This document shows positions 32,557 through 42,863 of a stretch of DNA of 64,000 bases, piece by piece. Positions within the stretch are counted from its first letter, which is position 1, and each line of letters opens with the position of its first letter. Source of the stretch: Phytophthora colocasiae (lineage: Eukaryota > Oomycota > Peronosporomycetes > Peronosporales > Peronosporaceae); NCBI GenBank assembly GCA_018806915.1, contig JAGKQI010000047.1:310001-374000 (forward strand), in the 5' to 3' direction. Under the pieces are notes generated by a model. It saw only the letters and a program-made list of their open reading frames with translations, was not told the origin of the DNA and did not search any database. Both the position numbers and the translations under genes were made by a program.

Positions 32557-33936
32557 TTGGGATTTAAGAACCCTGGTTCCGTCGAAGTTGAACCGACAGG
32601 GAAGACGGTGGACAGGAAGAGACACACACGCGACTTTGACGACCATAGAACGAGTTCTGATGACGGGACGGAAGGAGAGACTCCACGATGTCGAAAACGT
32701 AGTAATTCCACGTGCAAAACCAGGAAACCGACGTACCTCGTCCGAAAAGTATAGTAATCAGTCTTTTGAGTTGAAAATGACAAGTAGTTAACCAGGTTTT
32801 TTGTTGTACAGGAGGAGAAGGACGAGCTGACACAACAGATCAAGACATTGGAGAACCAGTTGGAGTTTCTTAGACACACAGCGTCCATTAAGCCTGAGTG
32901 CTTTGAACGAACTGTAGTAAGACGAACGGATCATCAGTTCTTCGAGCAGGAGATGCACAACCACCTCCTTCGTGAAGCCGTTCGGAATCAGCACTTCCAG
33001 CTCTTCAGTGCGCAGTCTGCACTGTCGGAACTCACGGTGGGTAGTTAGATGTGACCGGAATCCCGGATTAATCCGATGCTGACACACACACAACAGTACT
33101 CAATCCAGCAGAACCAGTGTCCCATCAACTCCTTCATCCATTTGGGCTGTGATATTCAACAGCGCCGTTCAGTCTTGGAAGGGATGAAGGCTCAAAAGCT
33201 ACGAGATGCCAAACAGCTCATTGACAAGCGGATGCAGTTCTTGAGAGATCCAACCGAGCAACGGCGCGAAACAACTCAATTCCCCACAGACTCGGGAGCC
33301 TTATGCTCTGTTGTCTTTGATGTGACTCCACTGGACTCTGGCGTAGAACTGGAAGATATTGAACATGCCTACCGAGCTGCATCTGCATACGTTAAGCGAA
33401 TGGGCACAATGATGCCTCCTTACGCTGGAGACGACGCAGGAGTAGTGCATGGTCGACTTCAGATGGATACATCGCCGGAAATGCCTACAGAATCCAGTTT
33501 CGTCGTCTTTTCCGAGCTGCAAATGCCGAAATTCATGCCTCCTCAGCTCGACCCAAGTGAAACAAGCAACGAAAGGAATACCGATCCCCTTGGTCTGCTC
33601 GTACTTGACTCTGTGGATGAGGATGAGCTCCATCCCTTTCGACCAGAGGAATTCTTGAGAGAGGATGTCAATGCGGTGCTCACGATTTCCAGAGGATCCC
33701 GACGCGTTTCTAATGAGCGTAAGGGATGCAACTCGGACAAACGCGTACCGTGTTTGGTCTTGACGCGGTGGGTACTGCTGACATTACGTCCGGACAAGAA
33801 AGGGATCGCTCCGGCCGGTGCCATGGATTTCCTCCTTCAAACGTGCATCAACATGGGCAATGAGATGCTCCACGCTATTCAAGAAGGCTCGCCATCCGTA
33901 AAAAATGTTGAGGCACGGAAACCCTGGGCGATATGA
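32557..33936 (+). CDS. START-like coiled-coil protein (subfamily A)
   Basis: Three exons: 32557-32748, 32812-33036 and 33097-33936, joined by 63- and 60-nt GT-AG introns, both phase 0; 418 residues. Closest in the window to the gene at 19400: both have KPTY-L-(V/I)RK before intron 1 and EEK-(S/D)-EL after it, and SALSELT before the second intron site. The signature is SVDEDELHPFRP and the helix near the end CLVLTRWVLLTLR. Residues 1-60 are Ser/Arg-rich and poorly conserved. Function unknown. It sits 90 bp tail-to-tail with the minus-strand paralogue at 34028. Confidence 0.85.
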
Positions 33937-34027
33937 CAATCATCGGGTGAATCATTGTAGAAATGCTAGTTATGAAAAGAATTGTCCAGTGCTTGAACGT
34001 CAAACAACAACCTTATATTCATTGCAT

Positions 34028-35518
34028 TTAATGTGGATAATATCTTCTGTTGACCGGTGGAAGGGAGCCGAAAGCTGATGGAGGTGGTAACATCGGAACT
34101 GCAACCGGGGGAGCAGTCGGGAAATCCCCAGAGGGCACAGTTGGTTCCTGTGGAGCCAAAGTGTATCGCACATTGTTTAACATGGCTTCACCAACCTGCT
34201 CGATACCATTTCGAAGACGTTGAGTTGCCTCGAATGGCATATGAATTGAAGACTTTCGGATACGTAAAAGTGACCACCGCGTGAGAATCACCACTCGCTC
34301 CAATTCCACTGGTCCAGTCATTTGAGGAGGTCTCATCTTTGGCCTTGTACAAGTGGATACGAGCATCAAAACTGTAACATCTTGTCGGATTCGACGGATA
34401 GGGATGTATGGATACAGCTCGTCGTCGTTCACAAAGTCGATCGCGAGTACACCCAGTTCATCTCCGTGGCCTAAAGCTCCTAAATCCTCCCATTCATGCG
34501 GCAATTCGACTCCAAGAGCAGCTGGGCCATTTCGTTCATGGTACTCAGAGAACATCGCGTTGTTTGTCTCCATCTCAGTGAGGTTTGCCACGTTGGTAAC
34601 GAGTCTTTGCTGGGAGACGGATGGATCCCAGTGGTCGTCGTTCTCCCTGATCGTGATATCTCCCAATAGTTCCGACAAACTGATCTCCAAATTGTACGAG
34701 AAGTTCAGCAGTACATCAAACACAGTCCGTGCCGATCGCACACCTGTAAATGGCGTCACATCAAACCCCATATAGCAGAAATCTCCTTGTGCATTCTCGA
34801 ACTTCTGGTTGTCGGAAAAAGCGGTGGACGGATCCATAAATCTTCGTCGAGCCACTAGAAACTGCAGAGCATCGTGTAGTTTCCTTTTCTTCATGGATAG
34901 AAGCGTAGCATGACGCTCCACAGGGTCTTTCCCTAACTGGATAAACGTCTCAAACGGACTGTGCTCTTGAACACGCATGTACTGCGCAATCATCGACTGG
35001 GTGTTGGCAAATGCCAGTCGTTGAGCATGAATGACGTTACGGATACCTCTGTTCTCTTCCTCTTGCCGCCGAACCTTCTCTCTGTCCTCTAAAATGTCGT
35101 TTTGCCGCTTGTATTTTTGCATTTCCACTTGGAGTTTCTGGTATTCTTTGCCTAAGACAGCAAGTTCCTCTTTGCGCATGTAATACGTTCGTTTCCGTGG
35201 CTTTTTGGGTTGGGATAGCTTTGCCTTTTGCTTCCCTTTAGTATTTCTCCTTGCTTTTGATGGAACCGCGATGGGATTTTCATCTTCCGTCTCACTTTTG
35301 CCAGCAGGAGAAGAAGTCAGTGACGATGACACCGTGTCCGGTTTCGTGTCGCCCTTCCAGAGATCACCGCGTGGAGGAGCCACCGACTGCATTAGAGACA
35401 ACAGCGCGTGTGCAGATGCCGGTGAGCTGGGCGCAGAGGCATCGCGGTTGGAGGAAGACGTCGATCGCAGCATTCCAGTGGTAATGAGACACTGTTTAGG
35501 CACGTTTTGTTTAGGCAC
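34028..35518 (-). CDS. START-like coiled-coil protein (subfamily A), intronless
   Basis: Single open frame, up to 496 residues; the ATG at 35473 (MLRSTSSSNR) is an alternative start that avoids the 15-bp tandem repeat encoding KQNVPKQ. Basic block KKPRKRTYYMRKEELAVLGK, Lys/Arg-rich coiled coil, QRLAFANTQSMIAQYM, then PFETFIQLGKDPVER and the domain, with signature FVNDDELYPYIP. Both intron sites of neighbouring paralogues (after RK and after the Q-x-M/L segment) are read straight through without inserted residues. The last 40 residues are Pro-rich. Function unknown. Confidence 0.85.
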   Translation of the reverse strand: MPKQNVPKQCLITTGMLRSTSSSNRDASAPSSPASAHALLSLMQSVAPPRGDLWKGDTKPDTVSSSLTSSPAGKSETEDENPIAVPSKARRNTKGKQKAKLSQPKKPRKRTYYMRKEELAVLGKEYQKLQVEMQKYKRQNDILEDREKVRRQEEENRGIRNVIHAQRLAFANTQSMIAQYMRVQEHSPFETFIQLGKDPVERHATLLSMKKRKLHDALQFLVARRRFMDPSTAFSDNQKFENAQGDFCYMGFDVTPFTGVRSARTVFDVLLNFSYNLEISLSELLGDITIRENDDHWDPSVSQQRLVTNVANLTEMETNNAMFSEYHERNGPAALGVELPHEWEDLGALGHGDELGVLAIDFVNDDELYPYIPIRRIRQDVTVLMLVSTCTRPKMRPPQMTGPVELERVVILTRWSLLRIRKSSIHMPFEATQRLRNGIEQVGEAMLNNVRYTLAPQEPTVPSGDFPTAPPVAVPMLPPPSAFGSLPPVNRRYYPH

Positions 35519-35928
35519 GTTTTGTTAAGTGACTTACGTTTTAGTGTCACTGAAAAAGAGATAGTAATTATCGTGCTATAAAATTGTTTAACGCCATATA
35601 TTATAAAAGAGGCTTGCCAACTGTTTTAGAGATTACGCTCGTTTTGAATGAGGTTTACAGTGGAAATTCGCTCATCGCGCCATCGATGATGACCTCGACT
35701 TTCGAGTGCGCAGTGAATAACTATCAGTAAATCAGTGTCAAGTACTAAGTAGTTCTATAAGGCACCGTGCAACGTCATTTCTGACTGGAAAACCCTTAAT
35801 CGTCTTGATAGAAGCGCCAGTGCATCGTCACAAGTGAATCGACCGTAAACTTTTCATGTTTACGGCTTGCTTCAATCCAGAATCCAGGTGACCTCTTCAC
35901 CAACTTCTTGCTCATAATAACGATACTG

Positions 35929-37296
35929 TTATCTTGACCCATATTCTTTCATCGGCATAACGCCACTATTGACCGACTGGCGGATGGCTGTGAACATGGA
36001 TCGACCCACTTCCTCCATGCCGTCTCGAATATGAGCAGCAACATCATCATCCAGGGGAAATGGAGGTTTCCGAACACGCAGACAAGTCCACCTCATCGCC
36101 ACCACGACCTCATCTTGATTTTCGTAGTTAGATTCCGAAGTATTGTCAGTGTTAGCAGCAGATAGGCCTGGCCGGCGTCGCGGATATTTAGCAACCATGA
36201 CGTGGAACGTAATGTCTTGGCGAACGCGCTCCGATACATGATACGGGTGCAATTCGTCCTCTTCGACGTAGTTGCACACTGCGATACCCACTTCGTCACC
36301 AACCGCTCTGTCAGTTTGTGGACCGGATCCATCCCCCCAGTAGTGCGTGAAAGTCACGCTGTTCGTATCCACCTTGACATTCGGAGGGATTGACGTCACC
36401 AATCGATGTTGCGCAACGGAGCTGTCCCAGTCTTCGTCGTCATTTTCTCGAATTGTAATGTCGCCGATGAGGTCTGAAATGCTGATTTCCAGATTGTACG
36501 AAAACTTGAGGACACCGTCGAACGCCTGCCTCACGGATTGAGCTTTGGGCAGTGGTTTGATATCAAAACACGCTAGACACATGTCTCCATTATCCGATTG
36601 GAATCGTTGGAGGTCAGTGAATTCTGTGTCCATGGCCATGAACCGTGACCGCTCAGCTAGGAAATACAATGCTTCTTGCAGACGTTGTTGCTTCATAGCT
36701 AGAAGGGTATTGTACCTCGCTCGTGGGTCTGTGCCAAGTCGAATGATCGGCTCATAGCGACTATGGTCTCCAGCTCTCTGTAAATTCCAAGTCGGTTAGT
36801 TTGAAACATCAGTAATATGACGCTAACTACGTACCAAAAACTCTGAAACGATCGACTGCGTGTTAGCGAAAACGATTCTTTGTCCTCGGATCGAATCCCG
36901 CAGCTCCTGACTCTGCCTTAAACATGCTGATATTTCATCCTCATCTTGAGAGAAGTTGCTATTGCGTCTCAAATTCTGCAAGTGGATCTCCATCGCTTGC
37001 ACTTTCTTCTCTAGCATTTCCTTCTCATCCTACGACAATAATTATCAACAAACTTTGAAATTCACAGCAATAATTGTCAGGACGAAAAGACCTTGCGTCG
37101 ATAGTACGTTCGGGAACGGAGCGCCGGATCCCGCTCTTTGTGGTGTTTCCCGGTTTTCAACTTGATTTTAGCTCTGTTTGGTGCGTTCTCGAGCTGCAAT
37201 GGCGGCGGTGTCCACGGCAGGTTGATGTTGGCATTGTTCGGCTGGTGCGTTCCGCTGTTCAGCGCTGCAATTTGCAAACGAAGAGGAAGCTCTCAT
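35929..37296 (-). CDS. START-like coiled-coil protein (subfamily A), N-terminus unclear
   Basis: Exons: about 37296-37092, 37029-36835 and 36777-35929, with GT-AG introns at 37030-37091 and 36778-36834. Exon 2 is 195 nt. Homology is clear from RSRTYYRRK onward, through RGQRIVFANTQSIVSEFL and SRYEPIIRLGTDPRAR to the signature YVEEDELHPYHV. The exon-1 frame that joins to this has no ATG; the best start, ATG 37296 (MRASSS, like MRSPGSSS of the next gene), lies one base out of frame. Either a 1-nt indel has damaged the gene or there is a sequence error. The rest is intact. Confidence 0.75.
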
Positions 37297-37361
37297 TCTG
37301 GTAGCAAATGATGGTGACCGTAAACAAAATGTTATGAAAAGATTTGATTTATAGTTGTAAC

Positions 37362-38727
37362 TCAGGAACCTCGAGGAGTAACTTCTCCATGGACTGAATG
37401 GCCAATGGCTGTAAACATTGCATGGCCGACTTGTTCCATTCCATCTCGAATATGTGAGGCAGTAGCATTGTCCAGTGGAAAAGGAGGCTTACGGAGTCGC
37501 AAACACGTCCATCTCAACGCTACGACCATATCCTCTTGATCTTCGCAAACACTTCCCACAGATTCGCTTACAGGTACGTTAGGAGGATCAACAGAAGATG
37601 TTGTGGAAGATGTAGCGTCGACCGAGTTAAATGCCCCAGGGAGATCGCAGGGGTATTTTGCAATAATGACGAAAAACGTAATATCCTGGCGCACACGATC
37701 GGATTCGTGATACGGATACAGGGCATCGTCGTCGACGTAATTGCAGACGGAAATCCCCACTTCGTTGCCAATTGCTCTGTCTGGTAATGGACCCGTGCCA
37801 TCATCCCAATATTGTGTAAAAGTCACATTGTTTGTGTCCACCTGAATGCCTTGATTGATTGTCGTGACAAGTCGATGCTGGGCGATGGAAGTATCCCAGT
37901 CTTCTTCATCGTTCTCGCGGATCGTGAGATCTCCAATCAAGTCGGAAATGCTGATCTCTAAGTTGTACGAGAACTTCAACACGCCCTCGAACGCTTGCAT
38001 CACGTTGCGCGCACCCCACAAGGGTTTAATATCGAAGCTCACCATACAAACGTCCCCATTTGCCGACGTGTAGCGCTGGAGATCTGTGAACTCCGTATCC
38101 ATCCGCATATGTCTTGAGCGTTCAGAAAGGAAATAAACTGCTTCCTGTAATCGCTCCTGCTTCATTGCCACCAACGTCTCGTGTCTCTCCTGAAGATTTC
38201 TTCCCAGTCGAATGATCGGTTCATATTTACTGTGATCATACGCTTTCTGCAACAACACTCCAGTCAATCTACACCCCAACTTATTAAACCATATCAATCT
38301 TACCAAAAACTCAGAGATGTACGACTGCGTGTTGGCAAAAATGATGCGTTGGCCTTGAATCGATTCTCGCAGTGCCTGGTTCCGCTTCATCTTCGCCGCA
38401 AGAGCATCACGCCGGATTTCCACCACCCCACGCCGTGCCAAGTGCTGCAGCTGCAACATTAAACCTTGTACTTCCCTCTCCAAATTCTCTTTCTCTTCCT
38501 GAACAACATATAACGTCAACTTCATCACTCTCTCAAGCTCAGAAATTGTCGTTCCGAACCTTGCGTCGATAATACGTTCTTGCACGCAGTGACGAGTTAG
38601 CTTCCTCTTCATTTTTCGGCTTGGCATGATTCCTTTTCGAGATTCTTTTGGTTGTCGTAGTGCTGGACGACTGACATGATCCTGGGGCAGATGAAGCCTC
38701 ATTGCTACTTGACCCAGGGCTCCTCAT
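37362..38727 (-). CDS. START-like coiled-coil protein (subfamily A)
   Basis: Exons 38727-38560, 38498-38304 and 38246-37362; 415 residues. Start MRSPGSSSNEASS. Exon 1 ends at RARTYYRRK; intron 1 (38499-38559) is GT-AG. Intron 2 (38247-38303) is 57 nt, a multiple of three and free of stops, so retention would add 19 residues; alignment with paralogues places it as a real intron. Domain: SKYEPIIRLGRNLQER, MDTEFTDLQRY, SISDLIGDLTIREND, signature YVDDDALYPYHE, and VVALRWTCLRLRKPPFPL. Very similar to the gene at 35929 (same exon 2 length), so the pair looks like a recent tandem duplicate. Function unknown. Confidence 0.87.
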
Positions 38728-38812
38728 TTTGCGGTCTCTTGTCGAATAATGAAGAGGTCAACAACAACGTACTTCAAGTGAGCTGGTCACACAATCCCCC
38801 CTGAAGTAACAC

Positions 38813-39998
38813 TTAACGATCAGCATTTCGTGCTGCGACCATCATGGCAGCACCGATCCGTTCAATTCCGTTCTGAATCCGATCCACAGCAATAGGAGGG
38901 ATATTAACGGTGTTTCGATGGAGACGGAGACACCACCAGCAAGTTATCACAATGCCTGGGTTGGTATCTGGAAGACGATTCCAAGTTACCATTGTGATCA
39001 CAGTCACATCTTGCCTCGCTCGAGTTGGTTTGTACGGAAAGACTTCGTCCTCATCCACAGCTTCACTGATGGAGAAACCGATCTCCGGTTGATCTGGTCC
39101 TGGTGGAATATACTCGTTGAGCGCCACGTTGTTTGTGTCCATTTGAACGAAATCCCCGATCGTAGTGACAAGACGATGTTGTGCTACTGAGCTGCTCTCA
39201 CGAGGGTCATCGTTCTCACGAACGGTGACATCCCCCAGCACTTCCGACATGCTGACCTCAATGTTGTACACAAAGTATTCAAGTGCATCAACGATGGCTT
39301 TGACACTTCGAGCACCGGGGAGCGGCATCACCTCAAACCTCTCGGAACACAAATCGCCATTGGTTGCCTGGAACTTCTTCTGGTCACAGTATTCAGTAGT
39401 GATGTCCATGAAACGCAGTCGCTCTCGCATGAAATCGTAGGCGCGTTGAATTCTCTCGTGTTTCATCCCGAGAAGAGCAATATGACGGGCTTGTGGGTCT
39501 TTGGGCAAATGAGTCAGAGTGTCGAAAGGCCCGGTATGTTTTTCTCGCTGCCGTCAAATTGAATTGTTAGAATTGTACTGCCTTCGCAGGTATTGCAACA
39601 CAGTAGTAACGTACCAAAACCTGCGAGATCATGGATAGCGAACTTGCAAATGCTAAGCGTTGGCCATGAAGTACTTTACGCAAAGTTTGATTGGTTTCTT
39701 TACGTTGGATGAGCTCCTCGCGTTCCCTCAATACTTCAACACGCTTCTTGTACATCTCTTTCTGTTCCTCCAAGACCACCATTTCCGCTAGCAGCGTCTC
39801 GATTTCAGCCTGCAGAGCGTGGATTTGATCAGAAGCAAACAATTACCACTTGTACGCGAATGGGTATACCTTTCGTCTGCAATACGTGCGGATCTTCTTC
39901 TTTGGTGTGGCAGTGCTCAACATCGGAACGAGACGCGACGGGGGAGTATTGTCACCACATCCGATCCCCATAATATAAGCCTTTGCACTCCCTGACAT
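38813..39998 (-). CDS. START-like coiled-coil protein (subfamily A)
   Basis: Exons 39998-39870, 39809-39615 and 39547-38813; 352 residues. Start MSGSAKAYIMG. Exon 1 is short (43 codons) and ends at RTYCRRK; intron 1 is 39810-39869 and intron 2 is 39548-39614, both GT-AG. Exon 2 is exactly 195 nt and codes for a coiled coil ending LAFASSLSMISQVL. Domain: GPFDTLTHLPKDPQARH, TTEYCDQKKFQATNGDLC, SMSEVLGDVTVREND, signature AVDEDEVFPYKP. Most similar to the next gene at 40285. Function unknown. Confidence 0.86.
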
Positions 39999-40284
39999 TG
40001 TTTACTTTTCTTCTTAATCCGTAGTCCTGCACAGACTCGACTGCAGCCCCCTACCGACCAGCTTCGTGTTGTAATTGAGCATCATCATTCGTTCATGGGA
40101 AGCGCACCAGATATGGCTACAATTCGCTTCACTTGCTTTCAAAATGGCAGACACTGCACAACCATAATCCTTGAAGTTGGCAACGACAAGCAGCAGCTCG
40201 CGTGCAGACATGTAGCATGTTCGATGCCGTTGTGGTAAGTATCTTGATTCAGCAATTTTTACAACTTTTAGAGGACACAATATG
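39999..40284. other. Short intergenic region
   Basis: Between two minus-strand START-like genes. A minus-strand open frame running through it has no recognised motif. It should hold the promoter of the gene at 38813-39998. Confidence 0.5.
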
Positions 40285-41577
40285 CTACCGGGCGTGACTT
40301 GCATCTGCACGCTCCGCTGCGGCCAACATGGAGGCGGAGACACTCTCAAGGCCATCTCGGATCCGATCAGAGACGAATTTGGGGACGTGGATATGAGATT
40401 TCCGCAGACACAGCGACCACCAGCGTGAAAACACGATAAGCGGGTTGCCATCTTGGTCCAACTGCTTCGACACCATGATGATGACTGTGACGTCTTGCCG
40501 TACTCTAGTTTCCGGCTTGTACGGGTAGAGTTCGTCCTCGTCGATTGGGTCGTTGATTGAGAAGCCGATTTCTTCCACGCCAGGACCTGGTGGCCGGTAC
40601 TCTGCAAATGCTGCGTTGTTCGTGTCCATCTGCACAATGTTAGCGATGGTGCTCACGAATCGGTGCTGTGCAACGGGAGCGTTGATCGACAGCTGCGGCT
40701 CGTCATTCTCGCGAATGGTAATGTCGCCATCCACCTCGGACATGCTGATCTCCATGTTGGAGACGAACGCCTCTAAGGCGTCGAAAACTCGCTTCACACT
40801 TCGTGCTTCCGGTAATGGCACAATCTCAAAGCGCTCCGAACAAATGTCGCCATTGATCGCAGTGAATCGCTTCTGCTCGCAGAAATCCAACGTGACGTCC
40901 ATGTGTCGCAGCATTTCCATCATGAATTCGTACGCACACGAGAGTCGCTGCTCCCTCATCTCCAAAAGAGCCGCTCTACGCTTCACCGGGTCCTTGCTTA
41001 ACTTCGTCGGTGTGTCAAATGGCCCCGTACACTTCTCTCGCTGCAATTCATGACAACTCAAATGAGTGAACTCAGTAAAAATACAGCATTACCACTATAA
41101 ACGTACAAAATGATGTGCCACAATAGACGCTGCACCAGCAAACGCTCGACGCTGAGCATGCAGAACTTCGCGCAACACTCTGTTCGTGTGCTGACGTCGC
41201 TGCAGTGCTTCTCTCGGCCGCAGAACGTCCGCTCGGTCCTCCAGATCCTTCACCGTCGCCTCAAGCTTTTTCTTCTCTTCTTCCAGTCGATCCATCTCTT
41301 CCTACTCATTCGTATAGGAAAATAACATTAGTAAGTGTAAATTGTCATTTACAATCGAAACGCGTTCGACACTTGCCTTGCGACGGTAGTACGTTGGGAC
41401 TTTTTTGCGCTTTGGTTTGGTGCCATCGTTGCGCTTTCGGTCGGTTGCTACTACCTCCGTCTTCTGGCGCTTATGGGGCGAATTATCGCCACTCGAGGAA
41501 GATGCGGGGCTGGCGGGCGCTTGTCGGTTTGCAGTGGCCATTTGCGTGAGCCCACAGTTGCGAGAGGTGCTGCTCAT
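40285..41577 (-). CDS. START-like coiled-coil protein (subfamily A) with a GC-AG intron
   Basis: Exons 41577-41377, 41301-41107 and 41040-40285; 383 residues. Start MSSTSRNCGL. Exon 1 ends at VPTYYRRK. Intron 1 (41302-41376) has a GC donor (CAAG|GCAAGT) and TAG acceptor: the exact place where every paralogue has GT. Intron 2 (41041-41106) is GT-AG. Exon 2 is 195 nt: EEMDRLEEEKKKLEATVKDL, a strong coiled coil, to FAGAASIVAHHF. Domain: GPFDTPTKLSKDPVKRR, LDFCEQKRFTAINGDIC, signature PIDEDELYPYKP. Function unknown. Confidence 0.86.
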
Positions 41578-42863
41578 CCGATAGTCTCACTTCCAAGTTG
41601 AGGGGAATAATCACTGTGTCTCTGATTCCCTAACTATCATCTTGTTTTGAAACAAGGCCAACGGAATGTCTAAAATAAACTATGAAGGTGAGAGTTGTGA
41701 CATAAATGGACCGTGTTTTAGAAATTGTCGGCTGAAAACCATAATCACTTGATTCTACTGGCGAAATGAAAGGCAGTGGCGGCGATTGGCTAATAATTTT
41801 TGGGTAAATGCATTACGTTTAGTGCCCATTTCGATGTGCATGAGAAACGCTCATTGTGTGGTTTGAAGGAGAGTATATCTGCAGTAGTGCTGGGAATGGA
41901 GAGATGAAGTCTACCTAAAGCTACGTGAGGTCTGGCGAAAAAAAAATATCGGCTTTGATTTGCAGGTCAAGCAGTCAAGCAGATTGTCTATCTCCATGAA
42001 CGATGAATTTCCGATCTGCAACTCTACAGTGTAATAATACAGGAGAAATGGACTCTTTTTACTAATACATGTACAGTCGGCAGCGGAATCAAGCTTCGAC
42101 AATGTGCCTCGGTGTGCATATGCAGCGAAGTTTTCCCTTTGGGGCTGTAAATAGCGTCTCCTTTTTTGTGTGTCCATTTCGGATGATGGGACTTCGATTT
42201 GGGTCTCTGCGTGGCAGGTTTACGATAAACGAGCAGGTTGCCTGATGTAACCACACCCTCTTGTGGACCTCATCCCTGACACAAGGCGAACACTCTCTGC
42301 CCTTCTATCCTGACCGATTGGGGATGCAACTTGCGCCAGCAAAGCACTTCCGAAAACACTTCCACCCGATCATTCACCGTAGTCACCTTCCTTTGGTTGG
42401 CAATGGCCCCGGACACGCTCGTACAGCAAATGCCGTCACTACCGACGCGAGGACGAACGTATCTCGCTCAGCCGCGGATGCAATCTGTTCTCACCCCTCG
42501 TGAGCTTGAGGCCAAATATATGGATGAATATATACGTCTTTCCGACAGATAAGTGAGCAAGATTTTTTTCCTTGCCGTCCTTTACAAACAACAGCCAATA
42601 AAATCTCGACTTAAAGATATTCTATCCAATCAAATCAGACTGTGGTAGGGAAAACTATTCCGACAGTTCCCTGCATATATTTGTCGGAATTGCTGTCAAA
42701 ATATGGATATTATCATAATAAAACTCAGCACAAAAAGTATTTTCTAAATATTTTAGTGATTCAGACAACTAGGCGTTTTCCTACAGTAGGAATACACTAT
42801 TCTACGTAGCAAGACACTGGTGGACAGTCACCAGTGCATAACGAAAAGGTCCTTGCGGTCAAT
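41578..42863. other. Region between START-like array and Crypton
   Basis: No gene is supported. The right half should include the 5' end of the Crypton; a short frame at about 42404-42552 (MAPDTLVQQMPS...) is unproven. AT-rich from 42550 to 42800. Confidence 0.5.

Noticed and set aside
40014..40637. 207-residue minus-strand frame downstream of the START-like gene
   Set aside because: Most of it is a shadow of the 40285-41577 gene; the rest has no motif I can name.
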